Shown here in pieces: positions 53,563 through 62,571 of a DNA stretch of 64,000 bases. The DNA is taken from the NCBI GenBank assembly GCA_017449065.1, contig JAFSKF010000034.1, positions 56,548-120,547 of the forward strand, in the 5' to 3' direction. Each line of letters opens with the position of its first letter. Within the stretch, counting starts at the first letter, position 1. The notes under the pieces were generated by a model. The model saw nothing but the letters and a program-made list of their open reading frames with translations, was not told where the DNA came from and made no database searches. Made by a program: the position numbers and the translations under genes. The stretch comes from Bacteroidales bacterium. GTDB lineage: Bacteria; Bacteroidota; Bacteroidia; Bacteroidales; UBA3663.

Positions 53563-55709
53563 AAAAGATCCTCCTTCTCCTTCTGTTTGCCAGCTGCCTG
53601 AGCGCCTTCGTAAGTGCCCAGCAGGTAACACGCGGACAAGTGCTCAAGGCCATGTATAAAGCTGACAGCTACCATGCTGCCGGAAAGGATTCGATGGCCA
53701 TCGCCTTGCTCGACTCGATGGCAACGCTGATTCCCCGCCTGTCGGTCATCTACGAAAGAGAAGGTCGTATCTACGAGTCGATGTATGAGGCTCAGAAGTC
53801 TCCAGCCGCTCTGAACGCTGCCGTGCTGATGTATCGCAGGTACCTTTCGCTCGAAATGAACGAGAACAAGACCCGCGAGGTTAGCCAGAAACTGCGTGCC
53901 TTGGAAGACAAGTTGCAGATAGCACACTTCGAAGACGAAGAGGAAGCCTTGGCCAAGGAAGAAGAGAAGACTGCCCGCGTGCTGCCTGTAGTGACCGACG
54001 ACAAGCAGGCGGCAGAGATGGCGCAGGCGGTAGTGCAACCGAAACCGGTAGCAGAAGTGCCTAAGGCTCCCGTTGCCGTAGCAGAACCCAAGACGCCTGT
54101 CGCAGAGGTTCCGCAGCAACCGGTCGTTGCAGAGCCAACACAACCCGTAGTGGAAGAGCCGCAGGTGGCACAGGTTCCTGCCGTGCAGGAAGAGAAACCG
54201 CAGGAGGTAATCACCACCGTAAAGCAGGAGGATGGCAAGTTCTCTTACCTTACCTACTATGAAATCGAGGTGCCTTCGGTGCCTGTGATTACTCCGGAAA
54301 GCAGTTCAAACAAGATAGAAGTAAGCGATACGGAAGGCCATTGGGTATCGTCGTTAGCAAACTCCGACGGACGCGAACGTTGGATTTTCGATATTTCCGA
54401 CTTCGACGGCAGTTGCGCCATTGCCTTGCATCCCGAATCGGGCATCCTCAATGAACCGAAGGGGAACCGCAACTTTGCGCAGACGGTGCTCAACTTCATG
54501 AAGGATAACGACCTTCTCGCCAACACCACCCTGTCGATTCCTTGCGATCAGGTGATCGGAACCATCAACGGACATCAGGTGACCTTCAACTTAGAGAGCG
54601 AGAAAACCTACAAGCCCAACTCGTCGATCTACTCGTGGAGCCACACCTTGCTCGACAATGTTTCCACCTTGTTGCCATTCGGACAGGTGATTTACAAACT
54701 GGGCAATTCGTTGCTGGCCAAGCAGGAGGAAAAAGACGTTGAGACCACCTATACCACAGATGCCCGTTTTTCGTTGACCAAAGTGTCGGACGGTGTGCTG
54801 AAAGTGCATTATTCTGCCAAGGAGAAGAAAAGCAACAAGCACGGAAGCAAAATGATGGGCAACAAGATTGAGACCTTCTTCCTGTTCCGCACCACCAGCG
54901 ACTATGTGCATTTCGAGCCGCTCAATACCGCAGACATGGAGGACGACTATACCCAACTTTTTGCCCAGGTAAGTTCGGACGCTCAGCGCGATGCCTCGAA
55001 GCTATACACGCTTGCCAACCTTTACTTCTATGGCGTGGGTACGGATGCGGACGAGTCGCTGGCGCTGCAGCTGATGAACAAGGTGGCAGCACAGCGCAAC
55101 AACCGCGATGCCTTTGCATGGCTCACCAAGTTCTACTTCAACGAGGCGTACGAGGATCAGTCATTGTCGAGTTCGTCGCGCAAGAAGTATATGAAGGCGA
55201 GCCAGTATAATCTGGGCAAGCTCCGTAGCCTGAATGATCCCCGATGGTATGCCATCAAGGGCGATATGATGGAGAACGCCAGCGGCAATGAGGCAGACTC
55301 TGCTTTCTTTTACTATCAGCAGGGAGCCATGAAGGGCGAACCTTATGCCCTGTATAAACTGGGCACCTGCTATGTGAATGCAAATCACACTTCACGCGAC
55401 CTGGTGAAAGGACTGAAGTTCCTGAACGACTCTGCTGAAAAAGGCTATGCTGATGCCTGGCTGACCATTGCCCGCATGGAAAAGGCGGGTGCTGGAACGG
55501 CTAAAGACTATACCAAGTATCTGGCGCATTTGTCGAAGGCCATCGATATGGGTTCGGTGGAGGCAATCCATGAATTGTCGGATGCCTACATGCAGGGTAT
55601 TGCCGTTACCCGCGACTTCCATCAGGCGTCGCTGATCCGTGAATATTGGTATCGTGCCCAGCAGAACAGCTGGATTCCGGCTGTGATCGGGGCAGGATAC
55701 ACATTATAA
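53559..55709 (+). CDS. Exported TPR/Sel1-repeat protein with Pro-Val linker (gene 2 of operon)
   Basis: 716 residues. Signal peptide MKKILLLLLFASCLSAFVSA; N-terminal TPR-like helices (to ~130); a Pro/Val/Glu-rich linker (residues ~145-215, PVAVAEPKTPVAEVPQQPV); a central beta-rich domain (~225-440); and Sel1-type repeats at the end (LYTLANLYFYGVGTDADESL, YALYKLGTCYVNANHTSRDL, AIHELSDAYMQGIAVTRDFH). Sel1 repeats mediate protein-protein contacts, so this may be a scaffold in the periplasm. ATGA overlap with gene 1 indicates coupling. Confidence 0.75.
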   Translation: MKKILLLLLFASCLSAFVSAQQVTRGQVLKAMYKADSYHAAGKDSMAIALLDSMATLIPRLSVIYEREGRIYESMYEAQKSPAALNAAVLMYRRYLSLEMNENKTREVSQKLRALEDKLQIAHFEDEEEALAKEEEKTARVLPVVTDDKQAAEMAQAVVQPKPVAEVPKAPVAVAEPKTPVAEVPQQPVVAEPTQPVVEEPQVAQVPAVQEEKPQEVITTVKQEDGKFSYLTYYEIEVPSVPVITPESSSNKIEVSDTEGHWVSSLANSDGRERWIFDISDFDGSCAIALHPESGILNEPKGNRNFAQTVLNFMKDNDLLANTTLSIPCDQVIGTINGHQVTFNLESEKTYKPNSSIYSWSHTLLDNVSTLLPFGQVIYKLGNSLLAKQEEKDVETTYTTDARFSLTKVSDGVLKVHYSAKEKKSNKHGSKMMGNKIETFFLFRTTSDYVHFEPLNTADMEDDYTQLFAQVSSDAQRDASKLYTLANLYFYGVGTDADESLALQLMNKVAAQRNNRDAFAWLTKFYFNEAYEDQSLSSSSRKKYMKASQYNLGKLRSLNDPRWYAIKGDMMENASGNEADSAFFYYQQGAMKGEPYALYKLGTCYVNANHTSRDLVKGLKFLNDSAEKGYADAWLTIARMEKAGAGTAKDYTKYLAHLSKAIDMGSVEAIHELSDAYMQGIAVTRDFHQASLIREYWYRAQQNSWIPAVIGAGYTL

Positions 55710-55739
55710 TATATAATAAAGAAAACAAAATTGTCCTAT

Positions 55740-56846
55740 ATGCGTAGAATCCTACTGTTGCTGGCAGTCCTTTGGCCTCTGACCTTGTGTGCCGACACCC
55801 CGGAACGTATCGCCCGGTTGCTCGAATCGCTGCCGTGCAAGCCCGGTGCTACCGACACGCTTATGAGGTGTCCGTCGTTGGGCAAAAACATCACGATCAG
55901 TGTGGAACACGACAAGCAGGGAAACCTGAACCACCTGGGAGTGGGGCTTTTCACTCCCGAGATGAAGACGATGTCGAACCGCACCCTGTGCAATTGCGTG
56001 GAGCGAATCATGCTGGAACTGCTGGTGCAGCCTACCGACAAGGCGCGACTGACCTTTATCAAAGAGAACCGCTTGAAGGTGCTGTTGGACGGATTCCCGC
56101 TCGGAAGTGCCCACTTCCCGGCATTCAGCAAGTCGCTGGCGCTTGTCGATGAGCAGAGCAAGACTTCGATGGTTGAAAACGAGGACGGATATATGTTCTA
56201 CCTGACCGATCAGGATGAAACGACGCTGACTCTGGCTTTCCCAAAAGACCGCGAGCTGATTTTCGGAACCGACAAGAAGGAAGAGGACGAACGTGTGACC
56301 ATGCGACTGGCATTAGGCTCCACAGGTCGTCTGCAGCCCAAACTGCCGGAGCAGAACAAGCTGAAGGGTACCACCGACAAGAACCTGTGGAAGGTGAACG
56401 GGAATCCCTTCATGATCGATCTGATGCGGTCGGACAGTTATTATACCAAAAATGCTGCAGGACAGGTTTCCGTGCTCTTTAATGCCGACTATCCGTTGCA
56501 GTCGTTCACCAACCTGCTGCTGGGACTGGTGGCACAGCCCGACTTCAAGGTCGATCTGACCCACAAGCGCTATGGCCTTGTGCCGCCTCGCTTCGATGTC
56601 GATTGGGGCTCGTTGTTCAACACGCTGGTCGATAAGGATGTGGAGTGCTATGCCGCTGCCCGTCTGATCGACGAAGGCAAGACCCTGTCGGGTGTGCTGG
56701 TGATGAGCCACAAGCGATACGGCTACATCAATATGCTGACGGTGAATGCTGAGTGCAAGACCTTGTTCTCCGACAGCAACCCGATGCTGAAGGCCTACTT
56801 GTTTACGCACGTGCCGCAAAACAATATTCTGAATCTCTTTGAATGA
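55740..56846 (+). CDS. Exported protein of unknown function (gene 3 of operon)
   Basis: 368 residues from ATG 55740; the frame also allows TTG 55731. Signal peptide MRRILLLLAVLWPLTLC. The body is mixed alpha/beta (LTLAFPKDRELIFGTDKKEE, FNADYPLQSFTNLLLGLVAQ) with no motif that I recognise. It is 30 bp after gene 2. Confidence 0.65.
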   Translation: MRRILLLLAVLWPLTLCADTPERIARLLESLPCKPGATDTLMRCPSLGKNITISVEHDKQGNLNHLGVGLFTPEMKTMSNRTLCNCVERIMLELLVQPTDKARLTFIKENRLKVLLDGFPLGSAHFPAFSKSLALVDEQSKTSMVENEDGYMFYLTDQDETTLTLAFPKDRELIFGTDKKEEDERVTMRLALGSTGRLQPKLPEQNKLKGTTDKNLWKVNGNPFMIDLMRSDSYYTKNAAGQVSVLFNADYPLQSFTNLLLGLVAQPDFKVDLTHKRYGLVPPRFDVDWGSLFNTLVDKDVECYAAARLIDEGKTLSGVLVMSHKRYGYINMLTVNAECKTLFSDSNPMLKAYLFTHVPQNNILNLFE

Positions 56847-56868
56847 AAAATACTATATGCTACACATT

Positions 56869-57861
56869 ATGAATACCAAACTATTGAAACTTTGCATGAC
56901 GATGGCTTTGCTGCTCTGCTTTGCGCTGCCATCGGAGGCCCAGATGTCGGTCAAAGTATCGGTAATGAAAGGCGTGGAAGACCTTAACGTGAAACAGAAC
57001 ATCGAACGTCAGTCCAGTAACGTGCTTTCTGCTTTCAACGCCTCCGTGCTTGAAGGCAAGAAACTGAAAGACAAGCTGAAGGAATATCCTGTGCCCAAGG
57101 AGATGGAACAGACGCTCCTGAATATGTGGAAATCCAGCGCCATCATCTGCTCGGTGAGCGAAATCAAGGGCGACATCCTGAGCCTGCCGGGCGGCGGTTA
57201 CCAGTTGCGCGACATTCCGGTGTCGATGCTGGCGAGCGATGATGACGATCAGGATCTGGTTTTCAATTTCGACAGTCAGGGCATGCTGAGCAATGTCTAT
57301 GTGGCACTCGAACTGCACAACTACAAGAACGTGATTGTGGAGGGCGTCACCTTGGAGGACTTCACCCGTCGCCAGATCATCCTCGATTTTGTCGAGAACT
57401 TCCGTACGGCATACAATCGTAAGGACTGGGATTATCTGCATCAGGTGTATAGCAACGATGCGCTGATCATCACGGGCAAGGTGCTGAAGAAGAAACCCGA
57501 TCAGAACGATTTCCTGAATAAGTCGCTGGGCGCTGTGAAGGTTCAACAGACGGTGATGAACAAAGAGCAGTATATGAACAACCTGAAACGTGTTTTCAGC
57601 AAGAATGCCTACATCAACCTGAAGTTCGAGGATGTATCGGTGAAGAAGCACCCGAAGCGTCCGCAGATCTATGGCGTTCAGCTCAAACAGTATTGGAACT
57701 CCAGCACCTATAGCGATGTGGGCTACCTCTTCCTGATGATCAACTTCGAGGACGAACTGAACCCAAGCATCGAGGTGCGCACCTGGCAGCCCGATAAGTT
57801 CGACGACGGAACACCGATTCCGCGCGATGAGGTCTATTCACTTGAAAGCTTTAACATTTAA
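56869..57861 (+). CDS. Exported protein with NTF2-like region (gene 4 of operon)
   Basis: 330 residues from ATG 56869 (ATG 56857 possible); the start lies 22 bp after gene 3. Signal peptide MNTKLLKLCMTMALLLCFAL ending SEAQ. After an N-terminal region of unknown fold (ASVLEGKKLKDKLKEYPVPK), a segment (DFVENFRTAYNRKDWDYLHQ, VYSNDALIITGKVL, KRVFSKNAYINLKFEDVSVK) has the pattern of SnoaL/NTF2-like proteins. No catalytic residues can be assigned. Confidence 0.68.
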   Translation: MNTKLLKLCMTMALLLCFALPSEAQMSVKVSVMKGVEDLNVKQNIERQSSNVLSAFNASVLEGKKLKDKLKEYPVPKEMEQTLLNMWKSSAIICSVSEIKGDILSLPGGGYQLRDIPVSMLASDDDDQDLVFNFDSQGMLSNVYVALELHNYKNVIVEGVTLEDFTRRQIILDFVENFRTAYNRKDWDYLHQVYSNDALIITGKVLKKKPDQNDFLNKSLGAVKVQQTVMNKEQYMNNLKRVFSKNAYINLKFEDVSVKKHPKRPQIYGVQLKQYWNSSTYSDVGYLFLMINFEDELNPSIEVRTWQPDKFDDGTPIPRDEVYSLESFNI

Positions 57862-57873
57862 CACCTCTATATT

Positions 57874-59394
57874 ATGGAAAACATCTCTAAAAAACTGACT
57901 CTGCTTGCACTATTGTTGGTAGCTTTCCCGACATTGTATGCACAGAAACTGCTTTCGGTGGAAGATACGACCGACGGTATCGGTGTCTATCCTTGCGGCG
58001 AACGTAAGGAGGCGCTGGTGCAGTTCGTCACCCACGAATCGTTCGGATTGAACTTCGAGTCGAACTACGATTCCGAACTGAACGTGCAGTTGGACTCTGT
58101 GGCAGGTTCGAAGACCTATAGCATCGTTTTCGTTACTCAGGCTCCAGGTGTGGACTATAGCGGACGCCGTGTGACGATCAAGGCTCCCGGTTTTAAGGAT
58201 TTCACCATGCCTTTGAATCTTCAGGCCAAGCAGAAGATCGAGTTCACGGTCAGCGACCCGTATTCTGCTCTCCGAAGCCCTTATTTCGTCTATCAGGATA
58301 AAGGTAACGACCTGTTCTACAACGGCGAATATCAGGGCGCTAAAGACTGCTACGAAATGATTAAGGCTTGTCCGGAGTATCAGATCAACAAGGCATCCGT
58401 CGATGAGCATATCGCCATTTGCGACTCGATGGTCGAATGGAGTGCCCAGGCGCTGAAGCAGGAGCATTTCGCACAGTTTAACGATGCCGTCGAGACCTAT
58501 TATAAGATGTATCGTTACAATTCTTCGAGCGAGAGTTTGCGCGAAAAGATCTCGAATGCACAGTACAAGTTTGCTGAAGACTGCAAATACGAGATGACCC
58601 TGGCTGAGCACTACATGGAATTGGGACAGACCGATCAGGCAAAAGCCTGCTATAATCGTGTCATCGAAAAGAAGTGTAACACGCTTTATGTGACCGAGGC
58701 AACCAACTCGTTGGCCTATCTGAACCGTCGCGAGAGCAAAGCCCGTGAGCGTGCCCGTTGTCTGTTCTACGATTGGAGCCCCAATCAGGAGATCGGTCTG
58801 ACCTTTGCCCAGTGCTACAACCAGAAGCGTCGCAGCTCCGGATATATTACCGCTCGCTTGAACACCAATCTGATTAAGATGATGATGGGTAAGTCGTCTG
58901 CAGAAGGAGCGTTGAATGTTTCAAGTCCTTCGCAGATTACCGCAGAAGATTGGACGTACAAGGATTACGTGCTGAACAGCGAAGGAAACATGGAGCCTAA
59001 GGACCTCGATTTCGAGGCGGGTATGTCGTTCGGTTGGACCGTGCGCACTTGGCGCTACTTCTTTATCCACTTCGGTGTCGGTTACCGTGGCGGCGGTTTC
59101 TATACCTTCGACGAGAGTGCCGCTTCGAAAGCCGTCAGCAAGTGGCGCGATGATCATCCGACGTTCGACTATACTACGGAATTCGAAACCTGGGACAAGA
59201 GCCTGAAGAACGACTGTATGAAGGTCAACTGGTTCAACGGCGTAACTCCTGAAGCCGGTCTGATTGTGAAGGTTTGGCGCTTGAACCTGAAGGCAACCTA
59301 CCAATATACCTACTGGTTGAACAAGGACGGTTATACCGATTTCCTCGACGATAATACCACGAAGTTCTCACTCGGATTCGGATTTAACTGGTAA
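57874..59394 (+). CDS. TPR plus outer-membrane barrel protein (gene 5 of operon)
   Basis: 506 residues. Signal peptide to about residue 24 (TLYAQ). N-terminal beta-domain (~25-135); TPR helices (YQDKGNDLFYNGEYQGAKDC, MELGQTDQAKACYNRVIEKK) in the middle; and a C-terminus with alternating hydrophobic/aromatic strands ending FSLGFGFNW, the terminal-aromatic pattern of a small outer-membrane barrel. It probably anchors the other four products at the outer membrane; this is inference. Confidence 0.7.
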   Translation: MENISKKLTLLALLLVAFPTLYAQKLLSVEDTTDGIGVYPCGERKEALVQFVTHESFGLNFESNYDSELNVQLDSVAGSKTYSIVFVTQAPGVDYSGRRVTIKAPGFKDFTMPLNLQAKQKIEFTVSDPYSALRSPYFVYQDKGNDLFYNGEYQGAKDCYEMIKACPEYQINKASVDEHIAICDSMVEWSAQALKQEHFAQFNDAVETYYKMYRYNSSSESLREKISNAQYKFAEDCKYEMTLAEHYMELGQTDQAKACYNRVIEKKCNTLYVTEATNSLAYLNRRESKARERARCLFYDWSPNQEIGLTFAQCYNQKRRSSGYITARLNTNLIKMMMGKSSAEGALNVSSPSQITAEDWTYKDYVLNSEGNMEPKDLDFEAGMSFGWTVRTWRYFFIHFGVGYRGGGFYTFDESAASKAVSKWRDDHPTFDYTTEFETWDKSLKNDCMKVNWFNGVTPEAGLIVKVWRLNLKATYQYTYWLNKDGYTDFLDDNTTKFSLGFGFNW

Positions 59395-59429
59395 CAAGTC
59401 GCAAGTTTTTTAGCAGAAACATAAAATAT

Positions 59430-59521
59430 ATCGCAAACGATAAATTGTTAAATATACTTAAAGTTTAACATAAATCGTTTGCGATATAATTTTTTATTCG
59501 TACCTTTGCATCGCAAACGAC
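59430..59521 (+). promoter_or_regulatory. Promoter of the GPx-MarR operon with three operator copies
   Basis: TTTG (59478-59481), a 19-bp gap and TACCTTTG (59501-59508) form a good Bacteroidetes promoter. The 12-bp motif ATCGCAAACGAT occurs at 59430-59441, as its exact reverse complement ATCGTTTGCGAT at 59474-59485 (over the -33 box), and again at 59510-59521 with one base changed (just after the -7 box). Occupancy would block RNA polymerase. The most likely binder is the MarR protein encoded 530 bp downstream. Confidence 0.8.
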
Positions 59522-59546
59522 ATAAATAACTATTAAAAAATATTGT

Positions 59547-60032
59547 ATGGAAAAGATTTATGATTTCAAAGCTCTGTCGAGCAAAGGTAAAGAGATTGAT
59601 TTTAAGGATTTCGAGGGTAAGGTATTGCTGATTGTGAATACAGCCAGCAAGTGCGGATTCACGCCACAGTTTGCCGGATTGGAGGCCTTGAACCAAAAGT
59701 ACAAGGATCAGGGTTTGGTAGTGATCGGTTTCCCGTGCAATCAGTTCGCCGCACAGGATCCGGGTAGCGATAGTGAGATCGAAGGTTTCTGCCAGCTGAA
59801 CTACGGTGTGACATTCCAGATCATGAAGAAGATCGATGTGAACGGCGATGATGCCCATCCGATTTTCAAGTATCTGAAGAGTCAGGCAAAAGGCGTTCTG
59901 GGCAGCAGGATCAAGTGGAACTTCACGAAATTCCTGATTTCGAGGAACGGAGAGACCATCAAGCGTTTTGCTCCGACCACGAAGCCTGAGAAGCTGGAGA
60001 AAGACATCGAAGAGATGCTTGCAGAAGCCTAA
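59547..60032 (+). CDS. Cytosolic glutathione-peroxidase-family thiol peroxidase
   Basis: 161 residues with no signal peptide. The active-site block is NTASKCGFTPQFAGLEALNQ (peroxidatic Cys), then GFPCNQFAAQDPGSDSE (resolving Cys region with Gln/Asn) and IKWNFTKFLISRNGETIKRF (Trp/Asn). Bacterial members usually use thioredoxin rather than glutathione. It reduces hydroperoxides. First gene of a three-gene operon with marR and an exported paralogue. Confidence 0.95.
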   Translation: MEKIYDFKALSSKGKEIDFKDFEGKVLLIVNTASKCGFTPQFAGLEALNQKYKDQGLVVIGFPCNQFAAQDPGSDSEIEGFCQLNYGVTFQIMKKIDVNGDDAHPIFKYLKSQAKGVLGSRIKWNFTKFLISRNGETIKRFAPTTKPEKLEKDIEEMLAEA

Positions 60033-60047
60033 CGGAAACAGACAGAT

Positions 60048-60488
60048 ATGCACGCAGAATTTCTACTCGACAACCAGATCTGTTTCCGTCTTTATACGGC
60101 AGCACGTCTCATCACGCAGGCCTATATGCCAATGTTTCAGGAATTGGGGATTACCTATCCCCAATATCTGGTGCTGATGGTGCTTTGGGAAAAAGACAAC
60201 CAGCCGGTCAACGACATCGCCCACCGTCTGCTTTTAGAGACCAACACGGTGACCCCCTTGCTGCAACGTATGGAAAAGATGGGAATTGTCAGCCGCAGGA
60301 AAGGGGAGCAGGACAAGCGGCAGCAGATTGTCAGCCTGACCGAGGCGGGAAAGGCCATGGAGGAAAAAGCCTTCGCCTTGATTCCTGCCGGAATGACCCA
60401 GCAGCTTTCCGCCTGTCCGTTGCAGTTGGAAGACTATCAGCACTTGGCCCAGGAGCTCGATGCGATTATTGATTCTCTCAAGAAATAA
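60048..60488 (+). CDS. MarR-family transcriptional regulator
   Basis: 146 residues. Winged helix: NQICFRLYTAARLITQAYMP, GITYPQYLVLMVLWEKDNQP, and the recognition region LLLETNTVTPLLQRMEKMGI, then the beta-wing VSRRKGEQDKRQQIVSLTEA. One cysteine lies near the N-terminus (QICFRL), the position used for peroxide sensing in OhrR. The gene is 15 bp after the peroxidase, so it likely represses its own operon and is inactivated by organic peroxides; this is inference by analogy with OhrR. Confidence 0.93.
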   Translation: MHAEFLLDNQICFRLYTAARLITQAYMPMFQELGITYPQYLVLMVLWEKDNQPVNDIAHRLLLETNTVTPLLQRMEKMGIVSRRKGEQDKRQQIVSLTEAGKAMEEKAFALIPAGMTQQLSACPLQLEDYQHLAQELDAIIDSLKK

Positions 60489-60501
60489 TAAATTTATAGC
60501 G

Positions 60502-61116
60502 ATGAAAAAACTATTAGCGATTTGCCTCATCATGGCAGGATTTGTGTTCGGGCTTTCAGCTCAAGGCATTTACGATATCCGTGTCAAGGATGCTTCCGGA
60601 AAGGAAGTTCCGATGTCCGATTATAAAGGGAACGTTTTGCTGATTGTGAATACCGCCACCCGTTGCGGTTTCACGCCACAGTATGAGGAACTGGAGGCTC
60701 TTTATAAGGATTATCAGGGTCAGGGATTAGAGATTCTCGATTTCCCTTGCAATCAGTTTGGAGGTCAGGCTCCGGGTTCCATTCAGGAAATCCACCAGTT
60801 CTGCACGGCGAACTACGATATCCAGTTCCCTCAGTTCGACAAGATTGAAGTGAATGGAGCCAATGAGTCCGCTCTTTACACCTATCTGAAGAAACAGAAA
60901 GGTTTCGCAGGCTTCAATCTTGCTGATAAGCGGGGCAAGTTCATGGACGAGATGCTGCGGAAGAAAGATGCCGACTACGACAAGAACCCGGACATCAAAT
61001 GGAACTTCACCAAGTTCCTGGTTTCGCGCGACGGTCAGGTGGTGAAGCGCTATGAACCGACGGAAAAGATCGATGCCATAGAAGCAGATATAAAGGAACA
61101 ACTCAAGCGCAAATAA
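60502..61116 (+). CDS. Exported glutathione-peroxidase-family thiol peroxidase
   Basis: 204 residues from ATG 60502 (the 60460 frame overlaps marR). Signal peptide MKKLLAICLIMAGFVFGLSA. The peroxidase core has NTATRCGFTPQYEELEALYK, DFPCNQFGGQAPGSIQEIHQ and IKWNFTKFLVSRDGQVVKRY, so Cys, Gln, Trp and Asn are retained. An insert of about 20 residues (RGKFMDEMLRKKDADYDKNP) separates the halves. It is the periplasmic counterpart of the first gene. Confidence 0.93.
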   Translation: MKKLLAICLIMAGFVFGLSAQGIYDIRVKDASGKEVPMSDYKGNVLLIVNTATRCGFTPQYEELEALYKDYQGQGLEILDFPCNQFGGQAPGSIQEIHQFCTANYDIQFPQFDKIEVNGANESALYTYLKKQKGFAGFNLADKRGKFMDEMLRKKDADYDKNPDIKWNFTKFLVSRDGQVVKRYEPTEKIDAIEADIKEQLKRK

Positions 61117-61131
61117 AACTGCTACAAAACC

Positions 61132-61223
61132 TGCTTAGCCAGCTTTTAGCCTCCTTCTAGGCTGCTTACTGCCTTACTCATGAGTATGCTTAGAAGGAGC
61201 CTAAGAGGAGGCTAAGAGGAGGC
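61132..61223. repeat. Inverted-repeat cluster after the GPx operon
   Basis: TTAGCCTCCTTCTA (61146-61159) pairs with TAGAAGGAGCCTAA (61191-61204) with one mismatch. At the centre is the palindrome ACTCATGAGT (61176-61185), and AGGAGGCTAAG repeats follow. It may act as a terminator. The rest of 61224-61639 is AT-rich with a short tandem TAATTAGTAATTT repeat (about 61440-61470) and no gene. Confidence 0.55.
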
Positions 61224-61639
61224 AACAGCGACTGAAGACCTGATTCAGCGCAAGACAAAAACTACCATCATTTATGTTCCATTCGTGATTATTCGTGGTA
61301 ATTTATGTTTGAAATATTAAGACTTATAATTGTCATATAAGTAACCATAAATTTTTTTTCGCGTATTTCGCACTTTCGCACCTTTTCGCAATAAAAACTT
61401 TCTGCGATTCCGTGTTTCTGTGCGCCATTAACCTTGTAATTCGTAATTAGTAATTTGTAATTAGTAATTTCATACTTGATTTCCGTGCGAAATTAAAAAA
61501 CATTTTCGCATTTTTCTCAATAGAAAAAGAAAAACCGTCCCTTTATCTATTGCTTGATTATCGCTGGTTTGTCTCTTTTGACAGCTATTTGCGCAAAAAA
61601 GAACAGATAATTGTTAAAATCGACGGAAATTGAAAGTTT

Positions 61640-61673
61640 TTTGCTTTTGTTCTACTTTTTTTTGCTATCTTTG
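61640..61673 (+). promoter_or_regulatory. Promoter of the capsule (upx) locus
   Basis: TTTG (61640-61643) and TATCTTTG (61666-61673) with a 22-bp gap. Transcription would start near 61680, leaving a leader of about 220 nt before upxY. No invertible-promoter repeats were seen around it. Confidence 0.6.
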
Positions 61674-61679
61674 CAGCGA

Positions 61680-61902
61680 TTTTCCGCATTCTCTGTTGGA
61701 TGACTGTCGTTTTAAGCGACTATTTGAAAACAGAACAGCTCACGCCGTGCTGAGAGAGGCGAAGTCTTCGGACGGAGTCGAACGAGGCGGGCTGCATCGG
61801 AAAAGCCGCAAGGCGATTCCGCCAGAGGTGGAAAGCGGGAAATGGCATCGAATCGATGAACGAGCGATAGCTCAGCCGATGAAATGCAAAAAAAGGTCCG
61901 AT
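61680..61902 (+). promoter_or_regulatory. Structured 5' leader of upxY
   Basis: A GC-rich leader (unlike the AT-rich sequence before it) with several short stems, such as CATCGA-A-TCGATG (61846-61858) and GGCG/CGCC pairs around 61800-61825. In known upx loci the UpxY protein acts on a site in its own untranslated leader. No ATG in frame lies between the transcription start and 61879. Confidence 0.5.
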
Positions 61903-62571
61903 ATGAGCACATTGTCTAATGTGGAAACTGGACGAGGCCAGGCCAATCCTCCGAGTGTCAGGGTTGCCCCTGATACCATCCCCGAAGCCAAAAGCTCACA
62001 AACAGGGGTGTCGGTAAAATATGTGCCTACACCTGACAAGAGTTGGTATGTGTTCCGGGCTACATACGGCAGAGAAAACAAAGCATTTGATTATATCGTA
62101 GCCGACGGCACGTTTGCCTACATAGCCAAACGCTACACTCGCAAGTTTGTGAACGGCAAACAAAAGAAGGTTCTGGAGGCGTTAATCCCGAACCTTCTGT
62201 TCGTATATACCACTGATGCCAAGGCCAGTGAGTATATCAAAAATACCCCCCCCATTTCCTTTCTATCCTATTATTATAACCATTTTAGGTTAGACGAGAA
62301 CCAGAAAAACCCACCGCTAACCATTTCCAATGAGGAAATGGAGAACTTCATCATTGCCACCTGCAACCAGAGTGAACATCTGAAGCTTGTCACCGAATCG
62401 CAGTGCCATTTCAAGGGCGGCGAGACGGTGATGGTCATCGACGGCATGTTCAAGGGAGTCGAGGGGAGGGTGGCCCGTGTGTCTGGCCAGCAGCGGGTGG
62501 TTATCTCTTTGACCGACGTCGGACTCATTTCAACAGCATATATACCAACCGCCTTTCTGAGAGTGAAATGA
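61903..62571 (+). CDS. UpxY-family transcription antiterminator (NusG-like)
   Basis: 222 residues from ATG 61903 (ATG 61879 also possible). Residues ~45-120 are the NGN domain (KSWYVFRATYGRENKAFDYI, KKVLEALIPNLLFVYTTDAK). A KOW motif is at the end (FKGGETVMVIDGMFKGVEGR). The first 40 residues are a less conserved extension. UpxY proteins allow RNA polymerase to read through the long capsule operon that follows. A C8 run (62246-62253) lies in the coding sequence and could be a slippage site. The last 4 bp (ATGA) overlap the next gene. Confidence 0.93.
   Translation: MSTLSNVETGRGQANPPSVRVAPDTIPEAKSSQTGVSVKYVPTPDKSWYVFRATYGRENKAFDYIVADGTFAYIAKRYTRKFVNGKQKKVLEALIPNLLFVYTTDAKASEYIKNTPPISFLSYYYNHFRLDENQKNPPLTISNEEMENFIIATCNQSEHLKLVTESQCHFKGGETVMVIDGMFKGVEGRVARVSGQQRVVISLTDVGLISTAYIPTAFLRVK

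Noticed and set aside
61630..61902. Long N-terminal extension of UpxY
   Set aside because: The frame is open but starts before the likely transcription start, and the leader fits an untranslated RNA.
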